Positions 1 to 8,739 of a DNA stretch of 64,000 bases are shown piece after piece (the first letter of the stretch is position 1; every line of letters begins with the position of its first letter). The notes below the pieces were generated by a model. The model had not been told where the DNA came from and made no database searches. It saw only the letters and a list, made by a program, of their open reading frames with translations. Source of the stretch: Streptomyces sp. LUP30 (GTDB lineage: Bacteria; Actinomycetota; Actinomycetes; Streptomycetales; Streptomycetaceae); contig NZ_MJAJ01000026.1 of the NCBI RefSeq assembly GCF_001746365.1, positions 43,027-107,026 on the forward strand, written 5' to 3'. Both the position numbers and the translations under genes were made by a program.

Positions 1-1822
1 CCAGGCGCTCGCCGCCGGGGGGTACGTCGGCCGGACGGACGCGACGCAACTCGACGCCGCGTACCGGTTCCTGCGGTCGATGGAGCATCGGATCCAGCTC
101 TACCGGCTGCGGCGCACCCACCTGGTGCCGGAGGACGAGGCGGACCTGCGCCGGCTCGGCCGCTCCCTCGGGCTGCGCACCGACCCGGTGGCCGAGCTGG
201 GACGCGAGTGGAAGCGGCACGCCGCCGTGGTGCGGCGGCTGCACGAGAAGCTGTTCTACCGGCCGTTGCTCGACGCGGTCGCCCAACTCGCGCCGGGCGA
301 GACCAGGCTGAGCGCCAAGGCAGCCAAGGAGCGGCTGATCGCGCTCGGTTACGCCGATCCGGCCGCCGCGATGCGGCACCTGGAGGCGCTGGCCTCCGGC
401 GTCTCGCGCAAGGCAGCCATCCAACGCACCCTGCTGCCCGTTCTGCTGGGCTGGTTCGCGGACTCCGCCGACCCGGACGCGGGGCTGCTCAACTTCCGCA
501 AGGTCTCGGACGCGTTGGGCAAGACCCCCTGGTATCTGCGGCTGTTGCGGGACGAGGGAGCCGCCGCGGAGAACCTCGCGCGCGTGCTGTCCGCCGGACG
601 CCTCGCCCCCGACCTGCTGATGCGGGCGCCGGAGGCGGTCGCGCTGCTCGGCGACGGGGAGAGCGGGAGGCTGGAGCCGCGCGCCCGGGGCCCGTTGGAG
701 CAGGAGATACTCGCCGCGGTGAAACGGGCCGGCGGGGCCGTGCAGGCGGTCACCGCGGCGCGCGGGGTGCGACGGCGTGAGCTGTTCCGCACGGCCGCCG
801 TGGACATCGTCGGCTCGTACGGCACCGAGGGGCAGCCCGCCGAGGCCGATCAGGGCGCCCTGGTGGACCTGGTGGGCGGCGCCGTGTCGGATCTGACGGC
901 CGCCACCCTGGCCGGGACCCTGCACGCGGTCGTGCGGGAGGGCTGGGGGGACGACCTCCCGACGCGCTTCGCCGTCATCGGCATGGGCCGCTTCGGGGGC
1001 CACGAGCTGGGCTACGGCTCCGACGCCGACGTGCTGTTCGTCCACGAGCCCCGGGACGGCGTCGACGAGCGGGAGGCCGCCGAGGCCGCCAACAAGGTCG
1101 TCTCCGAGATGCGCCGGCTGCTGCAGATCCCGAGCGCCGATCCGCCGCTGCTCGTCGACGCGGACCTGCGTCCGGAGGGGAAGTCCGGTCCGCTCGTGCG
1201 CACGTTGAAGTCCTACGAGGCCTACTACCGGCGGTGGTCGCTGGTCTGGGAGGCGCAGGCGCTGCTGCGGGCCGAACCCGTCGCGGGGGACGAGGAGTTG
1301 GGGCGGCGGTTCATCGCGCTCGCCGATCCGCTGCGGTATCCGGCGAGCGGGCTCTCCGAGGAGTCCGTGCGGGAGATCCGCCGGCTGAAGGCCCGCATGG
1401 AGTCGGAGCGGCTGCCCCGGGGCGCCGACCCGAAGCTGCACACGAAGCTCGGTCCGGGCGGGCTGTCCGACGTCGAGTGGACCGTGCAGTTGCTGCAGAT
1501 GCGGCACGGGTCGTCGACCGCGGGCCTGCGGACCACCCGTACCCGGGAGGCGCTCGCCGCCGCCCGTGCCGCCGGGCTCATCACGCAGGACGACGCGGCG
1601 ACGCTGGACGAGGCGTGGGTGCTGGCCACTCGGGTGCGCAACGCGGTGATGCTGGTGCGCGGACGGGCCGGGGACACGTTCCCCTCCGACCCCCGTGAAC
1701 TGGTCGCCGTGGGGCGGTACTTGGGATACGGCCCGGGACGGGTGGGGGACATGCTCGACGACTACCGGCGAACTGCCCGCCTGGCCCGGGCAGTCGTGGA
1801 CGAGCTGTTCTACGGAGGCTAG
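1..1822 (+). CDS. glnE: Glutamine synthetase adenylyltransferase/deadenylase, 3' part
   Basis: GlnE attaches AMP to, and removes it from, glutamine synthetase I in response to nitrogen status. The frame is open from base 2, so the gene begins upstream of the window; about 606 C-terminal residues are present against roughly 950-1000 for the family, so the N-terminal deadenylating half is mostly absent here. The second nucleotidyltransferase domain is visible: the G-rich motif GMGRFGGHELGYGSDAD (around 985-1030), then VDADLRPEGKSGPL. Its substrate GlnA is encoded at 43984-45393 with the target tyrosine intact. The stop overlaps that of the converging EamA gene by 3-4 bases. Confidence 0.95.
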   Translation, partial: QALAAGGYVGRTDATQLDAAYRFLRSMEHRIQLYRLRRTHLVPEDEADLRRLGRSLGLRTDPVAELGREWKRHAAVVRRLHEKLFYRPLLDAVAQLAPGETRLSAKAAKERLIALGYADPAAAMRHLEALASGVSRKAAIQRTLLPVLLGWFADSADPDAGLLNFRKVSDALGKTPWYLRLLRDEGAAAENLARVLSAGRLAPDLLMRAPEAVALLGDGESGRLEPRARGPLEQEILAAVKRAGGAVQAVTAARGVRRRELFRTAAVDIVGSYGTEGQPAEADQGALVDLVGGAVSDLTAATLAGTLHAVVREGWGDDLPTRFAVIGMGRFGGHELGYGSDADVLFVHEPRDGVDEREAAEAANKVVSEMRRLLQIPSADPPLLVDADLRPEGKSGPLVRTLKSYEAYYRRWSLVWEAQALLRAEPVAGDEELGRRFIALADPLRYPASGLSEESVREIRRLKARMESERLPRGADPKLHTKLGPGGLSDVEWTVQLLQMRHGSSTAGLRTTRTREALAAARAAGLITQDDAATLDEAWVLATRVRNAVMLVRGRAGDTFPSDPRELVAVGRYLGYGPGRVGDMLDDYRRTARLARAVVDELFYGG

Positions 1823-2850
1823 CGGGAGCGGAGTCTGCGACCGCCCGGCTGCGGCGGCGCGGGGACGGGAAGTGAGGCGCCGCCGCCCGCTGTCGCACCG
1901 CAGCCCGCCGCCGCCGTCTCGCGGACGCTCGCCGTCACACGGTCGGCCGCCGCTCCCCGGCCGTCGGCCGTGAGGGGGCGGGCCGCCGCCCTCCCGCCGG
2001 TGCGGGTCATGGCCACCGCCACGAGGACGACCGTCATGCCGGCGAGTACGCGGGGGCCGATGTGTTCGTCCAGGAGCGTCGCGCCGAGCGTCACGGAGAC
2101 CACCGGGAGCAGATAGCCGACGGTGGCCGCCGAGGTCGGGCCCTCGTCCGCGATCAGGCGGTAGTTGAGGTAGAAGGTCACGCCCGTGCCCAGGACGCCC
2201 AGGGCGGTGACCGCCAGCAGGGCGGTGGCGTCCGGGTGGAGGGGGCCGGCCGCGGGGAGGGCCAGGGCGCTCAGGCCCGTGGCCGTCAGGAGCTGGGCCG
2301 CCGACATCGCCAGCGGCGCCTCCTTGGTCGTGAGGTGGCGGGCCATGTAGGCGAAGGCCACCGCGTAGCTGGCGGCCGCCGCGAGCAGGGCCAGCGCGGG
2401 CGGGCTGAGGAGACCCCCGTGGTGCCAGGGGGCGAAGATCAGCACCGTGCCGGCGAAGCCCAGGCCGAGGCCGGTGAGGCGGACGGGGTGGGTGATCCGT
2501 TCGCCGCCGAAGGTCATGCCGATGAGCAGGGACCACAGCGGCGTCGTGGCGTTGAGGACGCCCGCCAGGCCCGAGTCGAGGTGCTGCTCGCCCACGGCGA
2601 ACAGGGCGAAGGGAAGGGCGTTGCAGAAGAAGGCGGCCACGACGAGGCGCCGCCAGGTGGTCCAGGAGCGGGGGAGTCGCTGGGCGGCCCGGCGGGCCAG
2701 CACGAGGAGGACGGCCGAGCCGAGCGCGCAGCGGGCGATGGTGATCTGGGCCGGGGTCAGGCCGTGGCTGAGGGCGAGCTTGATCCACAGGAAGCCCGAC
2801 CCCCAGAAGAGGGCCAGGGCGGCCATGCGGAGAGTGGAGGCGAGGGGCAT
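1819..2850 (-). CDS. EamA/DMT-family membrane transporter
   Basis: A 343-residue polytopic membrane protein with about ten hydrophobic helices in two EamA repeats (roughly 6-140 and 150-285), the fold of drug/metabolite exporters; the substrate cannot be read from sequence. I start at the ATG giving MPLASTLRMAALALFWGSG, because upstream in-frame sequence is not membrane-like and runs into the LysR gene. The last 60 residues form an Ala/Gly/Arg-rich tail that is not part of the fold. It is divergent from a LysR regulator 72 bases away, the usual arrangement of an exporter and its regulator. Confidence 0.88.
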   Translation of the reverse strand: MPLASTLRMAALALFWGSGFLWIKLALSHGLTPAQITIARCALGSAVLLVLARRAAQRLPRSWTTWRRLVVAAFFCNALPFALFAVGEQHLDSGLAGVLNATTPLWSLLIGMTFGGERITHPVRLTGLGLGFAGTVLIFAPWHHGGLLSPPALALLAAAASYAVAFAYMARHLTTKEAPLAMSAAQLLTATGLSALALPAAGPLHPDATALLAVTALGVLGTGVTFYLNYRLIADEGPTSAATVGYLLPVVSVTLGATLLDEHIGPRVLAGMTVVLVAVAMTRTGGRAAARPLTADGRGAAADRVTASVRETAAAGCGATAGGGASLPVPAPPQPGGRRLRSR

Positions 2851-2922
2851 GTCCTCTACGGTGGCCGGACTGTCCTGTGAGCACAAGTGAAAGGTTCTTG
2901 ATGGTTCGTTAAGGTGGACTGC

Positions 2923-3849
2923 ATGATTGATGTGCGACGGATGCAGGTGTTGCGGGCGGTCGTGGACAGCGGGTCGGTGACGGGGGCCGCGGCCGTGCTG
3001 GGGTACACGCCGTCCGCCGTCAGTCAGCAGATCGCGGCCCTGGAGAGGGAGGCGGGGGCCGAGCTGCTGGAGCGGGTGGGGCGGGGGGTGCGGCCCACGG
3101 CCGCCGGGCTGCTGCTCACCGAGCACGCGGACGCCCTGGGGCGGCAGCTCGCCGAGGCCGAGGCCGCGCTCGCCGATCTGCTGGCGGGGCGCAGCGGGCG
3201 GTTGTCCGTGCGGTATTTCGCCACCGCGGGGGCGGGACTGGTCGCACCTGCGGTGGCGAGGCTGCGGGAGCTGCATCCCGGAGTGCGGCTGGATCTGCGC
3301 CTGAGCGCCCCGGAGGAGGCGTTCGCCGAGGTCAGGGAGGGGCGGGCCGATCTGGCACTGGTGGTGCGGGGTGAGGAGGCGAGCGGCGTACGGCTGGTGC
3401 CGCTGCTCGACGATCCCTACCTCGCCGTCCTGCCGCGCGGACACCGGCTCGCCGGGCGGCGGAGCGTGCGGCTGGCGGAGCTGGCCGAGGAGGACTTCGT
3501 GGGCAGCGAGTGGCCGGGGCCCTGTCTCGACGCCCAGCTCGACGCGTGCGCGGCCGTCGGGTTCCGGCCCCGGTTCGTCGTCGAGAGCGAGGACTACATG
3601 ACCGCTCAGGGCTTCGTGGCCGCCGGGCTGGGCGTGAGTCTGGTGCCGCGGCTCGGGCTGGGCAGCCGGAATCCGGGGGTCGTCGTGAGGGAAGTGCGTG
3701 ATCCCGTTCCGGTGCGGACCGTTCAGGCGGTCGTGCGGGAGACGGCGCCGTCGCAGCCCGCGCTGGACGCGTTCGTGGAGGCGCTCAGGGCGGCCGCGCT
3801 GCCCCGGGGGCCGGTCCGCCCGTCCGGTCGGCCCGCGCACGCTTCCTGA
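2923..3849 (+). CDS. LysR-family transcriptional regulator
   Basis: 308 residues. The N-terminal winged helix (about 1-60) has the family pattern MQVLRAVVDSGSVTGAAAVL ... TPSAVSQQIAALE, followed by a LysR substrate-binding domain (about 88-295). A GTG nine bases upstream is in frame, but the ATG at 2923 has AAGG eight bases before it and gives the usual short N-terminus, so I chose it. Inference: it controls the divergent EamA transporter through the 72-base intergenic region, as LysR proteins commonly do; the inducer is unknown. Confidence 0.92.
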   Translation: MIDVRRMQVLRAVVDSGSVTGAAAVLGYTPSAVSQQIAALEREAGAELLERVGRGVRPTAAGLLLTEHADALGRQLAEAEAALADLLAGRSGRLSVRYFATAGAGLVAPAVARLRELHPGVRLDLRLSAPEEAFAEVREGRADLALVVRGEEASGVRLVPLLDDPYLAVLPRGHRLAGRRSVRLAELAEEDFVGSEWPGPCLDAQLDACAAVGFRPRFVVESEDYMTAQGFVAAGLGVSLVPRLGLGSRNPGVVVREVRDPVPVRTVQAVVRETAPSQPALDAFVEALRAAALPRGPVRPSGRPAHAS

Positions 3850-3877
3850 GTTCCGGCTCCGGTCCGAGCGCCGGCCG

Positions 3878-4744
3878 TCAGGTCTTCGAGCCGGTCCGGA
3901 GCCGGGTCCTGACCGCTCTCCTCGCCGGCACGCTCCTCGGCAGGGTGTACGGCAGCGCTCCGTACCAGAGGCGCGCCACGGCGAAGCCGAAGGCCAGGCA
4001 CAGGACGCCGCCCACCGCGTCCAGCCAGAAGTGGTTGGCCGTGGCGACGATGACCACCAGGGTCGCCGTCGGGTACAGCACGCCCAGGATGCGCACCCAG
4101 GGCAGCCTGGCCAGGGCGAAGACGGTCAGGCCGCACCACACGGACCAGCCGATGTGCATGGACGGCATCGCCGCGTACTGGTTCGACATGTGCTTGAGGT
4201 CGCCGGACGCCATCGACCCCCAGGTGCGATGGGCCGCCACCGTGTCGACGAAGTCGCCGCCCGGCATCAGGCGCGGCGGCGCGAGGGGGTACAGGTAGTA
4301 GCCGGCCAGGGCGACGGCCGTGGTCGCGAAGAGCACCAGACGGGCGGCCGCGTAACGGCCAGGATGGCTGCGGTAGAGCCAGACCAGGACGGTCAGGGTG
4401 ACGACGAAGTGCAGCGTCGCGTAGTAGTAGTTCATGCCTACGATGAGCCAGGTCACCGAGTTCGCCGCGTGGTTGACCGACTCCTCCATCGCGATGCCGA
4501 GGGTGTGCTCGGCGCGCCAGATCCAGTCCGCGTTGCGCAGCGCGGCACCACGCTGCTCGGGGACCGCGTTGCGCACGAGCGAGTACGTCCAGTAACTCAC
4601 CGCGATGAGCAGGATCTCGAACCAGAGGCGCGGACGGCGCGGGGTGCGCAGCGAGCCGAGGCGGCGCTGTCGTGTGCGGGCCGTGACAGGCTGGGGAACG
4701 GCCTGCTCACGGCCTTCCAGTGGTGTCACAGTCGATTCACCCAT
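3878..4744 (-). CDS. PAP2-superfamily membrane phosphatase/transferase
   Basis: 288-residue integral membrane protein with about six helices. It carries the PAP2/Aur1-like catalytic signature: PPRLMPGG, AAMPSMHIGWS and ANHFWLDAVGG, with the histidines expected to form the phospho-intermediate. Family members hydrolyse or transfer lipid-linked phosphates (phosphatidate, polyprenyl phosphate or inositol phospholipid). The substrate here is not determined. An ATG at 4744 was preferred over a GTG two codons upstream; neither has a strong ribosome site. It is convergent with the LysR gene, 28 bases apart. Confidence 0.87.
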   Translation of the reverse strand: MGESTVTPLEGREQAVPQPVTARTRQRRLGSLRTPRRPRLWFEILLIAVSYWTYSLVRNAVPEQRGAALRNADWIWRAEHTLGIAMEESVNHAANSVTWLIVGMNYYYATLHFVVTLTVLVWLYRSHPGRYAAARLVLFATTAVALAGYYLYPLAPPRLMPGGDFVDTVAAHRTWGSMASGDLKHMSNQYAAMPSMHIGWSVWCGLTVFALARLPWVRILGVLYPTATLVVIVATANHFWLDAVGGVLCLAFGFAVARLWYGALPYTLPRSVPARRAVRTRLRTGSKT

Positions 4745-4894
4745 GGACACAAAGTCTGCCAGAAAAGCCCTCTTGGCCCGATCATCCCTCGGTAGGGCAC
4801 GGTCCGCACGTTCTACGGCGGAAAGACCCCTTGGTCTCCTCCCGGCGTACCGGGCGACGGCCCCGACGCCTCCGCCGCGCGGACGACGTCCGTC

Positions 4895-6022
4895 CTAGTG
4901 CCGGACGCGGTCCCCGGGGGCCGAGGCGGTCGAGCCCCGCACCACCAGCTCCGGCATGAACACGAACTCGCTGTGCGGCGCGGGCGTTCCGCCGATCTCC
5001 TCCAGGAGGGTGCGGACGGCGGCCTGGCCCATCGCCGGGACCGGCTTGCGCACGGTCGTCAGGGGCGGGTCGGTGAAGGCGATCAGCGGGGAGTCGTCGA
5101 AGCCGACCACCGAGACGTCCCGGGGGACCGCGAGACCGCGCTGCCTGGCCGCCCGTATCGCGCCCAGCGCCATCATGTCGCTGGCGCAGACGATCGCCGT
5201 GCAGCCCCTGTCGATCAGGGCGTTGGTCGCCGCCTGGCCGCCCTCCAGGGTGTAGAGCGAGTGCTGGACCAGCTCGGTCTCGATCGTCTCCGGGCTGAGC
5301 TGCAGCTGCTCGTGCATCGTCCGCACGAAACCCTCGATCTTGCGCTGGACCGGCACGAAGCGCTTGGGGCCGAGGGCCAGACCCACCCGGGTGTGCCCGA
5401 GCGAGATGAGGTGGGTGACCGCCAGGGTCATGGCCGCCCGGTCGTCGGGGGAGATGAAGGGGGCCTGCACCTTGGGGGAGAAGCCGTCCACGAGGACGAA
5501 GGGCACGCCCTGGGCGCGCAGCTGCTCGTAGCGCTCCATGTCGGCCGTGGTGTCCGCGTGCAGGCCGGAGACGTAGATGATGCCGGCGACGCCCCGGTCG
5601 ACCAGCATCTCGGTCAGCTCGTCCTCCGTGGAGCCGCCCGGGGTCTGGGTGGCGAGGACGGGGGTGTAGCCCTGGCGGGTCAGCGCCTGACCGATGACCT
5701 GGGCCAGGGCCGGGAATATGGGGTTCTCCAGCTCCGGCGTGATCAGGCCGACCAGGCCGGCGCTGCGCTGGCGCAACCGGACGGGGCGCTCGTAGCCCAG
5801 GACGTCCAGAGCGGCGAGCACGGACTGACGGGTGGTGGCGGCGACGCCAGGCTTGCCGTTGAGGACGCGGCTGACGGTCGCTTCGCTCACCCCCGCCTGG
5901 GCGGCGATGTCGGCAAGCCGTGTGGTCACAGGGGTGGACTGTACCGGTCGGGCGCTGCCTTGCACACCGACCGGTCGCCGTGGGCGGCCTGGTGAACGGG
6001 CCGCGCCGGGCTGCTGCGTCAT
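4895..6022 (-). CDS. malR: LacI-family repressor of maltodextrin genes (MalR)
   Basis: 375 residues: a 30-residue basic extension, then a LacI helix-turn-helix (LADIAAQAGVSEATVSRVLN, about 37-57) and a periplasmic-binding-protein-like effector domain. The ATG at 6022 has GAGGGAG upstream. Divergent from malEFG-aglA, it occupies the position of malR in S. coelicolor, where MalR represses malE and amylase genes. The promoter between the two genes carries CTTTCA/CTTGCA motifs next to both starts (6035-6068 and 6177-6216), so autoregulation is likely. The inducer is probably a maltodextrin, inferred from the neighbours. Confidence 0.92.
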   Translation of the reverse strand: MTQQPGAARSPGRPRRPVGVQGSARPVQSTPVTTRLADIAAQAGVSEATVSRVLNGKPGVAATTRQSVLAALDVLGYERPVRLRQRSAGLVGLITPELENPIFPALAQVIGQALTRQGYTPVLATQTPGGSTEDELTEMLVDRGVAGIIYVSGLHADTTADMERYEQLRAQGVPFVLVDGFSPKVQAPFISPDDRAAMTLAVTHLISLGHTRVGLALGPKRFVPVQRKIEGFVRTMHEQLQLSPETIETELVQHSLYTLEGGQAATNALIDRGCTAIVCASDMMALGAIRAARQRGLAVPRDVSVVGFDDSPLIAFTDPPLTTVRKPVPAMGQAAVRTLLEEIGGTPAPHSEFVFMPELVVRGSTASAPGDRVRH

Positions 6023-6034
6023 CGCGCTCCCTCG

Positions 6035-6068
6035 TGAAAGTGATGGCAAGAGCTTTCAGAGTCTTGCA
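6035..6068. promoter_or_regulatory. Probable MalR operator at malR
   Basis: Just upstream of the malR start, CTTTCA (6053-6058) and CTTGCA (6063-6068) are 4 bases apart. They are flanked by opposed TGAAAG (6035-6040) and GCAAG (6046-6050), so both half-site types form inverted repeats. The same composite motif recurs before malE, the amylase and the pullulanase gene. Binding by MalR is inferred. Confidence 0.65.
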
Positions 6069-6176
6069 CAGTGGCCGCCCACCCCGCTGTGAGGCCGGTC
6101 AACCGTGACAACAACGGTCTCACGGCAGTCGAGGAGAGGTCACGCACGCGTCACGCGCGGATAACTTCAGAGACTT

Positions 6177-6216
6177 CTTGCACTTTTTTGCTGCAAGGTC
6201 TTTCGTGCCGCTTGCA
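6177..6216. promoter_or_regulatory. Probable MalR operator at malE
   Basis: Within the 310-base malR-malE intergenic region. CTTGCA at 6177-6182 and TGCAAG at 6192-6197 form an inverted repeat, followed by CTTTCG (6200-6205), 5 bases, and CTTGCA (6211-6216), about 117 bases before the malE ATG. The rest of the region (6023-6332) contains no gene; a good AAGGAG ribosome site lies at 6320-6325. Confidence 0.65.
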
Positions 6217-6332
6217 ACGCTGTTACGTTCACGTCGCCCGGCGGCAGCAACGGCGCGGTCGGCAAGTCGGCAGGACGGCGGACGGGACCGCCGCCTGCAG
6301 CTATACGGGCTTTCACCCTCAAGGAGAAACTC

Positions 6333-7607
6333 ATGCGGCGTGGCATAGCGGCCACCGCGCTGGTGGCGTCCTTCGCCCTCGCGGCGACGGCCTGCGGCGG
6401 AGACGACAGCGGCAGCGACAACTCGTCCGGGCCGGTCACCATCACCTGGTGGGACACCTCCAACGCCACCAATGAGGCGCCCACGTACCAGGCCCTGGTC
6501 AAGCAGTTCGAGGCCGCCAACAAGGACGTCAAGGTCAAGTACGTCAACGTGCCCTTCGACCAGGCGCAGAACAAGTTCGACACGGCCGCCGGTGCGTCCG
6601 GCGCCCCGGACGTGCTGCGCTCCGAGGTCGGCTGGACCCCCGCCTTCGCCAAGAAGGGCTTCTTCCTTCCGCTGGACGGCACCGACGCCCTGAAGGACCA
6701 GTCCGCGTTCAAGCCGAACCTGCTGGAGCAGGCCAAGTACGAGGGCAAGACCTACGGCGTCCCGCTGGTCACCGACACCCTCGCGCTGGTGTACAACAAG
6801 GCCCTCTTCGCGAAGGCCGGCATCACCACCGCTCCCAAGACCTGGGACGAGCTGAAGACCGCGGCCGCCACCGTCAAGGACAAGACCGGCGTCGACGGCT
6901 ACTGGGGCTCCACCCAGGCCTACTACGCCCAGTCCTTCCTCTACGGCGAGGGCGCCGACACCGTCGACGCCAAGGCCAAGAAGATCACCGTCGCTTCGCC
7001 GGCGGCCAAGAAGGCATACGGCACCTGGCTGGGCCTCTTCGACGGCAAGGGCCTGCACAAGGCCGACACCACGGCCGACGCGTACGCCCACATCCAGGAC
7101 GCGTTCGTCAACGGCAAGGTCGCCGCGATCGTGCAGGGCCCGTGGGAGATCACCAACTTCTACAAGGGCGGCGCCTTCAAGGACAAGGCCAACCTCGGCA
7201 TCGCGACCGTCCCGGCCGGCTCCACCGGCAAGGCGGGCGCCCCGACCGGCGGCCACAACCTCTCGGTCTACGCCGGCTCGGACAAGGCCCACCAGGCCGC
7301 CGCGCTGAAGTTCGTGAACTTCATGACCTCCGCGTCGTCCCAGGCGGCCATCGCCCAGAAGAACTCCACGCTGCCCACGCGCGACGACGCCTACACCGCC
7401 GCCGTCAAGGCCGACCCGGGCATCGCCGGTTACCAGACCGTCCTGTCCGCCGCCCAGCCGCGCCCGGCGCTGCCGGAGTACAGCTCCCTGTGGGGTCCGC
7501 TCGACACCGAACTGCCCAAGATCGCGGGCGGCAAGGAGACCCTGGACAAGGGTCTGAGCAACGCCGAACTCGCCATCGCCAAGCTGGTGCCGGACTTCAG
7601 CAAGTGA
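6333..7607 (+). CDS. malE: Maltose/maltodextrin-binding lipoprotein of ABC importer
   Basis: 424 residues. A lipoprotein signal peptide ends at Cys21 (LAATAC lipobox), followed by a Ser/Gly/Asp linker and a family 1 extracellular solute-binding domain starting VTITWWDTSN. It would be anchored outside the membrane and deliver maltodextrins to MalFG. AAGGAG lies seven bases before the ATG. It is first in the malE-malF-malG-aglA cluster, divergent from malR. A strong hairpin separates it from malF, consistent with a binding protein made in excess. No ATPase gene is present; Streptomyces sugar importers commonly share MsiK, encoded elsewhere. Confidence 0.94.
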   Translation: MRRGIAATALVASFALAATACGGDDSGSDNSSGPVTITWWDTSNATNEAPTYQALVKQFEAANKDVKVKYVNVPFDQAQNKFDTAAGASGAPDVLRSEVGWTPAFAKKGFFLPLDGTDALKDQSAFKPNLLEQAKYEGKTYGVPLVTDTLALVYNKALFAKAGITTAPKTWDELKTAAATVKDKTGVDGYWGSTQAYYAQSFLYGEGADTVDAKAKKITVASPAAKKAYGTWLGLFDGKGLHKADTTADAYAHIQDAFVNGKVAAIVQGPWEITNFYKGGAFKDKANLGIATVPAGSTGKAGAPTGGHNLSVYAGSDKAHQAAALKFVNFMTSASSQAAIAQKNSTLPTRDDAYTAAVKADPGIAGYQTVLSAAQPRPALPEYSSLWGPLDTELPKIAGGKETLDKGLSNAELAIAKLVPDFSK

Positions 7608-7614
7608 GTCCGCG

Positions 7615-7660
7615 TGGCCGCCGGGTCTCTCCCAGCACGGTGGGAGAGACCCGGCGGCCA
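7615..7660 (+). terminator. malE-malF intercistronic stem-loop
   Basis: A perfect 20-base-pair stem (7615-7634 with 7641-7660) around a 6-base loop begins 8 bases after the malE stop. There is no T-tract. It is probably a partial attenuator or 3'-end stabiliser of malE mRNA rather than a full terminator, because malFG follow on the same strand. Confidence 0.8.
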
Positions 7661-7721
7661 CCGGCCTGTGAGCCGTACCCCTGTCGACGATCCAGCGTGA
7701 AGATCCAGAAGGTGTCGAACC

Positions 7722-8726
7722 ATGACAGTCGCCATCGACCGCGCTACCGGCAAGCGCCGCGGTGACCGTGAGCCGGGGTCCGGGCTCTCCGGACGCCTGA
7801 AGCGCGGCTACCACAAGCACTGGTACGCCTACGTGATGATCGCCCCGGTGGCGGTCGTCCTCGGCGTCCTCGTGCTGTACCCCCTGGTGTACGGCCTCTA
7901 CCTGACGCTGACCGACGCCAACAGCCTCAACACCGCGCGCACGATCGGCGTCAACCACATCGACGCCACCTACAAGTTCATCGGCCTGGACAACTACGCC
8001 GACATCCTGTGGGGCCCCACCGCCTACGACCGCTTCTGGTCGCACTTCATCTGGACGATCGTGTGGACGGCGGCCTGCGTCGCCCTGCACTACGGCCTCG
8101 GCCTCGGCCTCGCCCTGCTCCTCAACCAGAAGCTGCGCGGACGGACCCTGTACCGGATGGTCCTGGTGCTGCCCTGGGCGGTGCCCACGTTCGTCACGGT
8201 CTTCGGCTGGCGTTTCATGCTCGCCGACGGCGGCGTCATCAACTCCGCGCTGGACGCCCTGCATCTGCCCTCGCCCCTGTGGCTGGAGGACACCTTCTGG
8301 CAGCGGGTCGCCGCGATCATGGTCAACACCTGGTGCGGTGTGCCGTTCATGATGATCTCGCTGCTCGGCGGCCTGCAGGCGATCGACGCCTCCCTCTACG
8401 AGGCCGCCGAGATGGACGGCGCGAGCGCCTGGCAGCGCTTCCGCTACGTCACCCTGCCGGGTCTGCGCTCGGTCAGCTCGACCGTCGTCCTGCTGGGCAT
8501 CATCTGGACGTTCAACCAGTTCGCCGTCATCTTCCTGCTGTTCGGCAACACCGCTCCCGACGCGCAGATCCTGGTCACCTGGGCGTACTACCTCGGCTTC
8601 GGACAGCAGCCGCGTGACTTCGCGCAGTCCGCCGCCTACGGCATCCTGCTGCTGGCCATCCTGATCGTCTTCACCTCGTTCTACCGCCGCTGGCTGAACC
8701 GCAACGAGCAGCAGCTCGCGATCTGA
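7722..8726 (+). CDS. malF: Maltodextrin ABC transporter permease MalF
   Basis: 334 residues, six to seven transmembrane helices. The binding-protein-dependent permease EAA loop reads EAAEMDGASAWQRFRYVTLP and contacts the ATPase. The cytosolic N-terminus of about 35 residues is basic. It pairs with MalG, 13 bases downstream. Sugar specificity comes from the context (MalR, MalE, alpha-glucosidase). The ATG at 7722 is preceded by GAAGGTG. Confidence 0.94.
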   Translation: MTVAIDRATGKRRGDREPGSGLSGRLKRGYHKHWYAYVMIAPVAVVLGVLVLYPLVYGLYLTLTDANSLNTARTIGVNHIDATYKFIGLDNYADILWGPTAYDRFWSHFIWTIVWTAACVALHYGLGLGLALLLNQKLRGRTLYRMVLVLPWAVPTFVTVFGWRFMLADGGVINSALDALHLPSPLWLEDTFWQRVAAIMVNTWCGVPFMMISLLGGLQAIDASLYEAAEMDGASAWQRFRYVTLPGLRSVSSTVVLLGIIWTFNQFAVIFLLFGNTAPDAQILVTWAYYLGFGQQPRDFAQSAAYGILLLAILIVFTSFYRRWLNRNEQQLAI

Positions 8727-8739
8727 GGCAGGAGTCCCC

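Noticed and set aside
3853..3905. CCGGCTCCGG/CCGGAGCCGG inverted repeat
   Set aside because: Loop of more than 30 bases and one arm inside the PAP2 gene; too weak to call a terminator.
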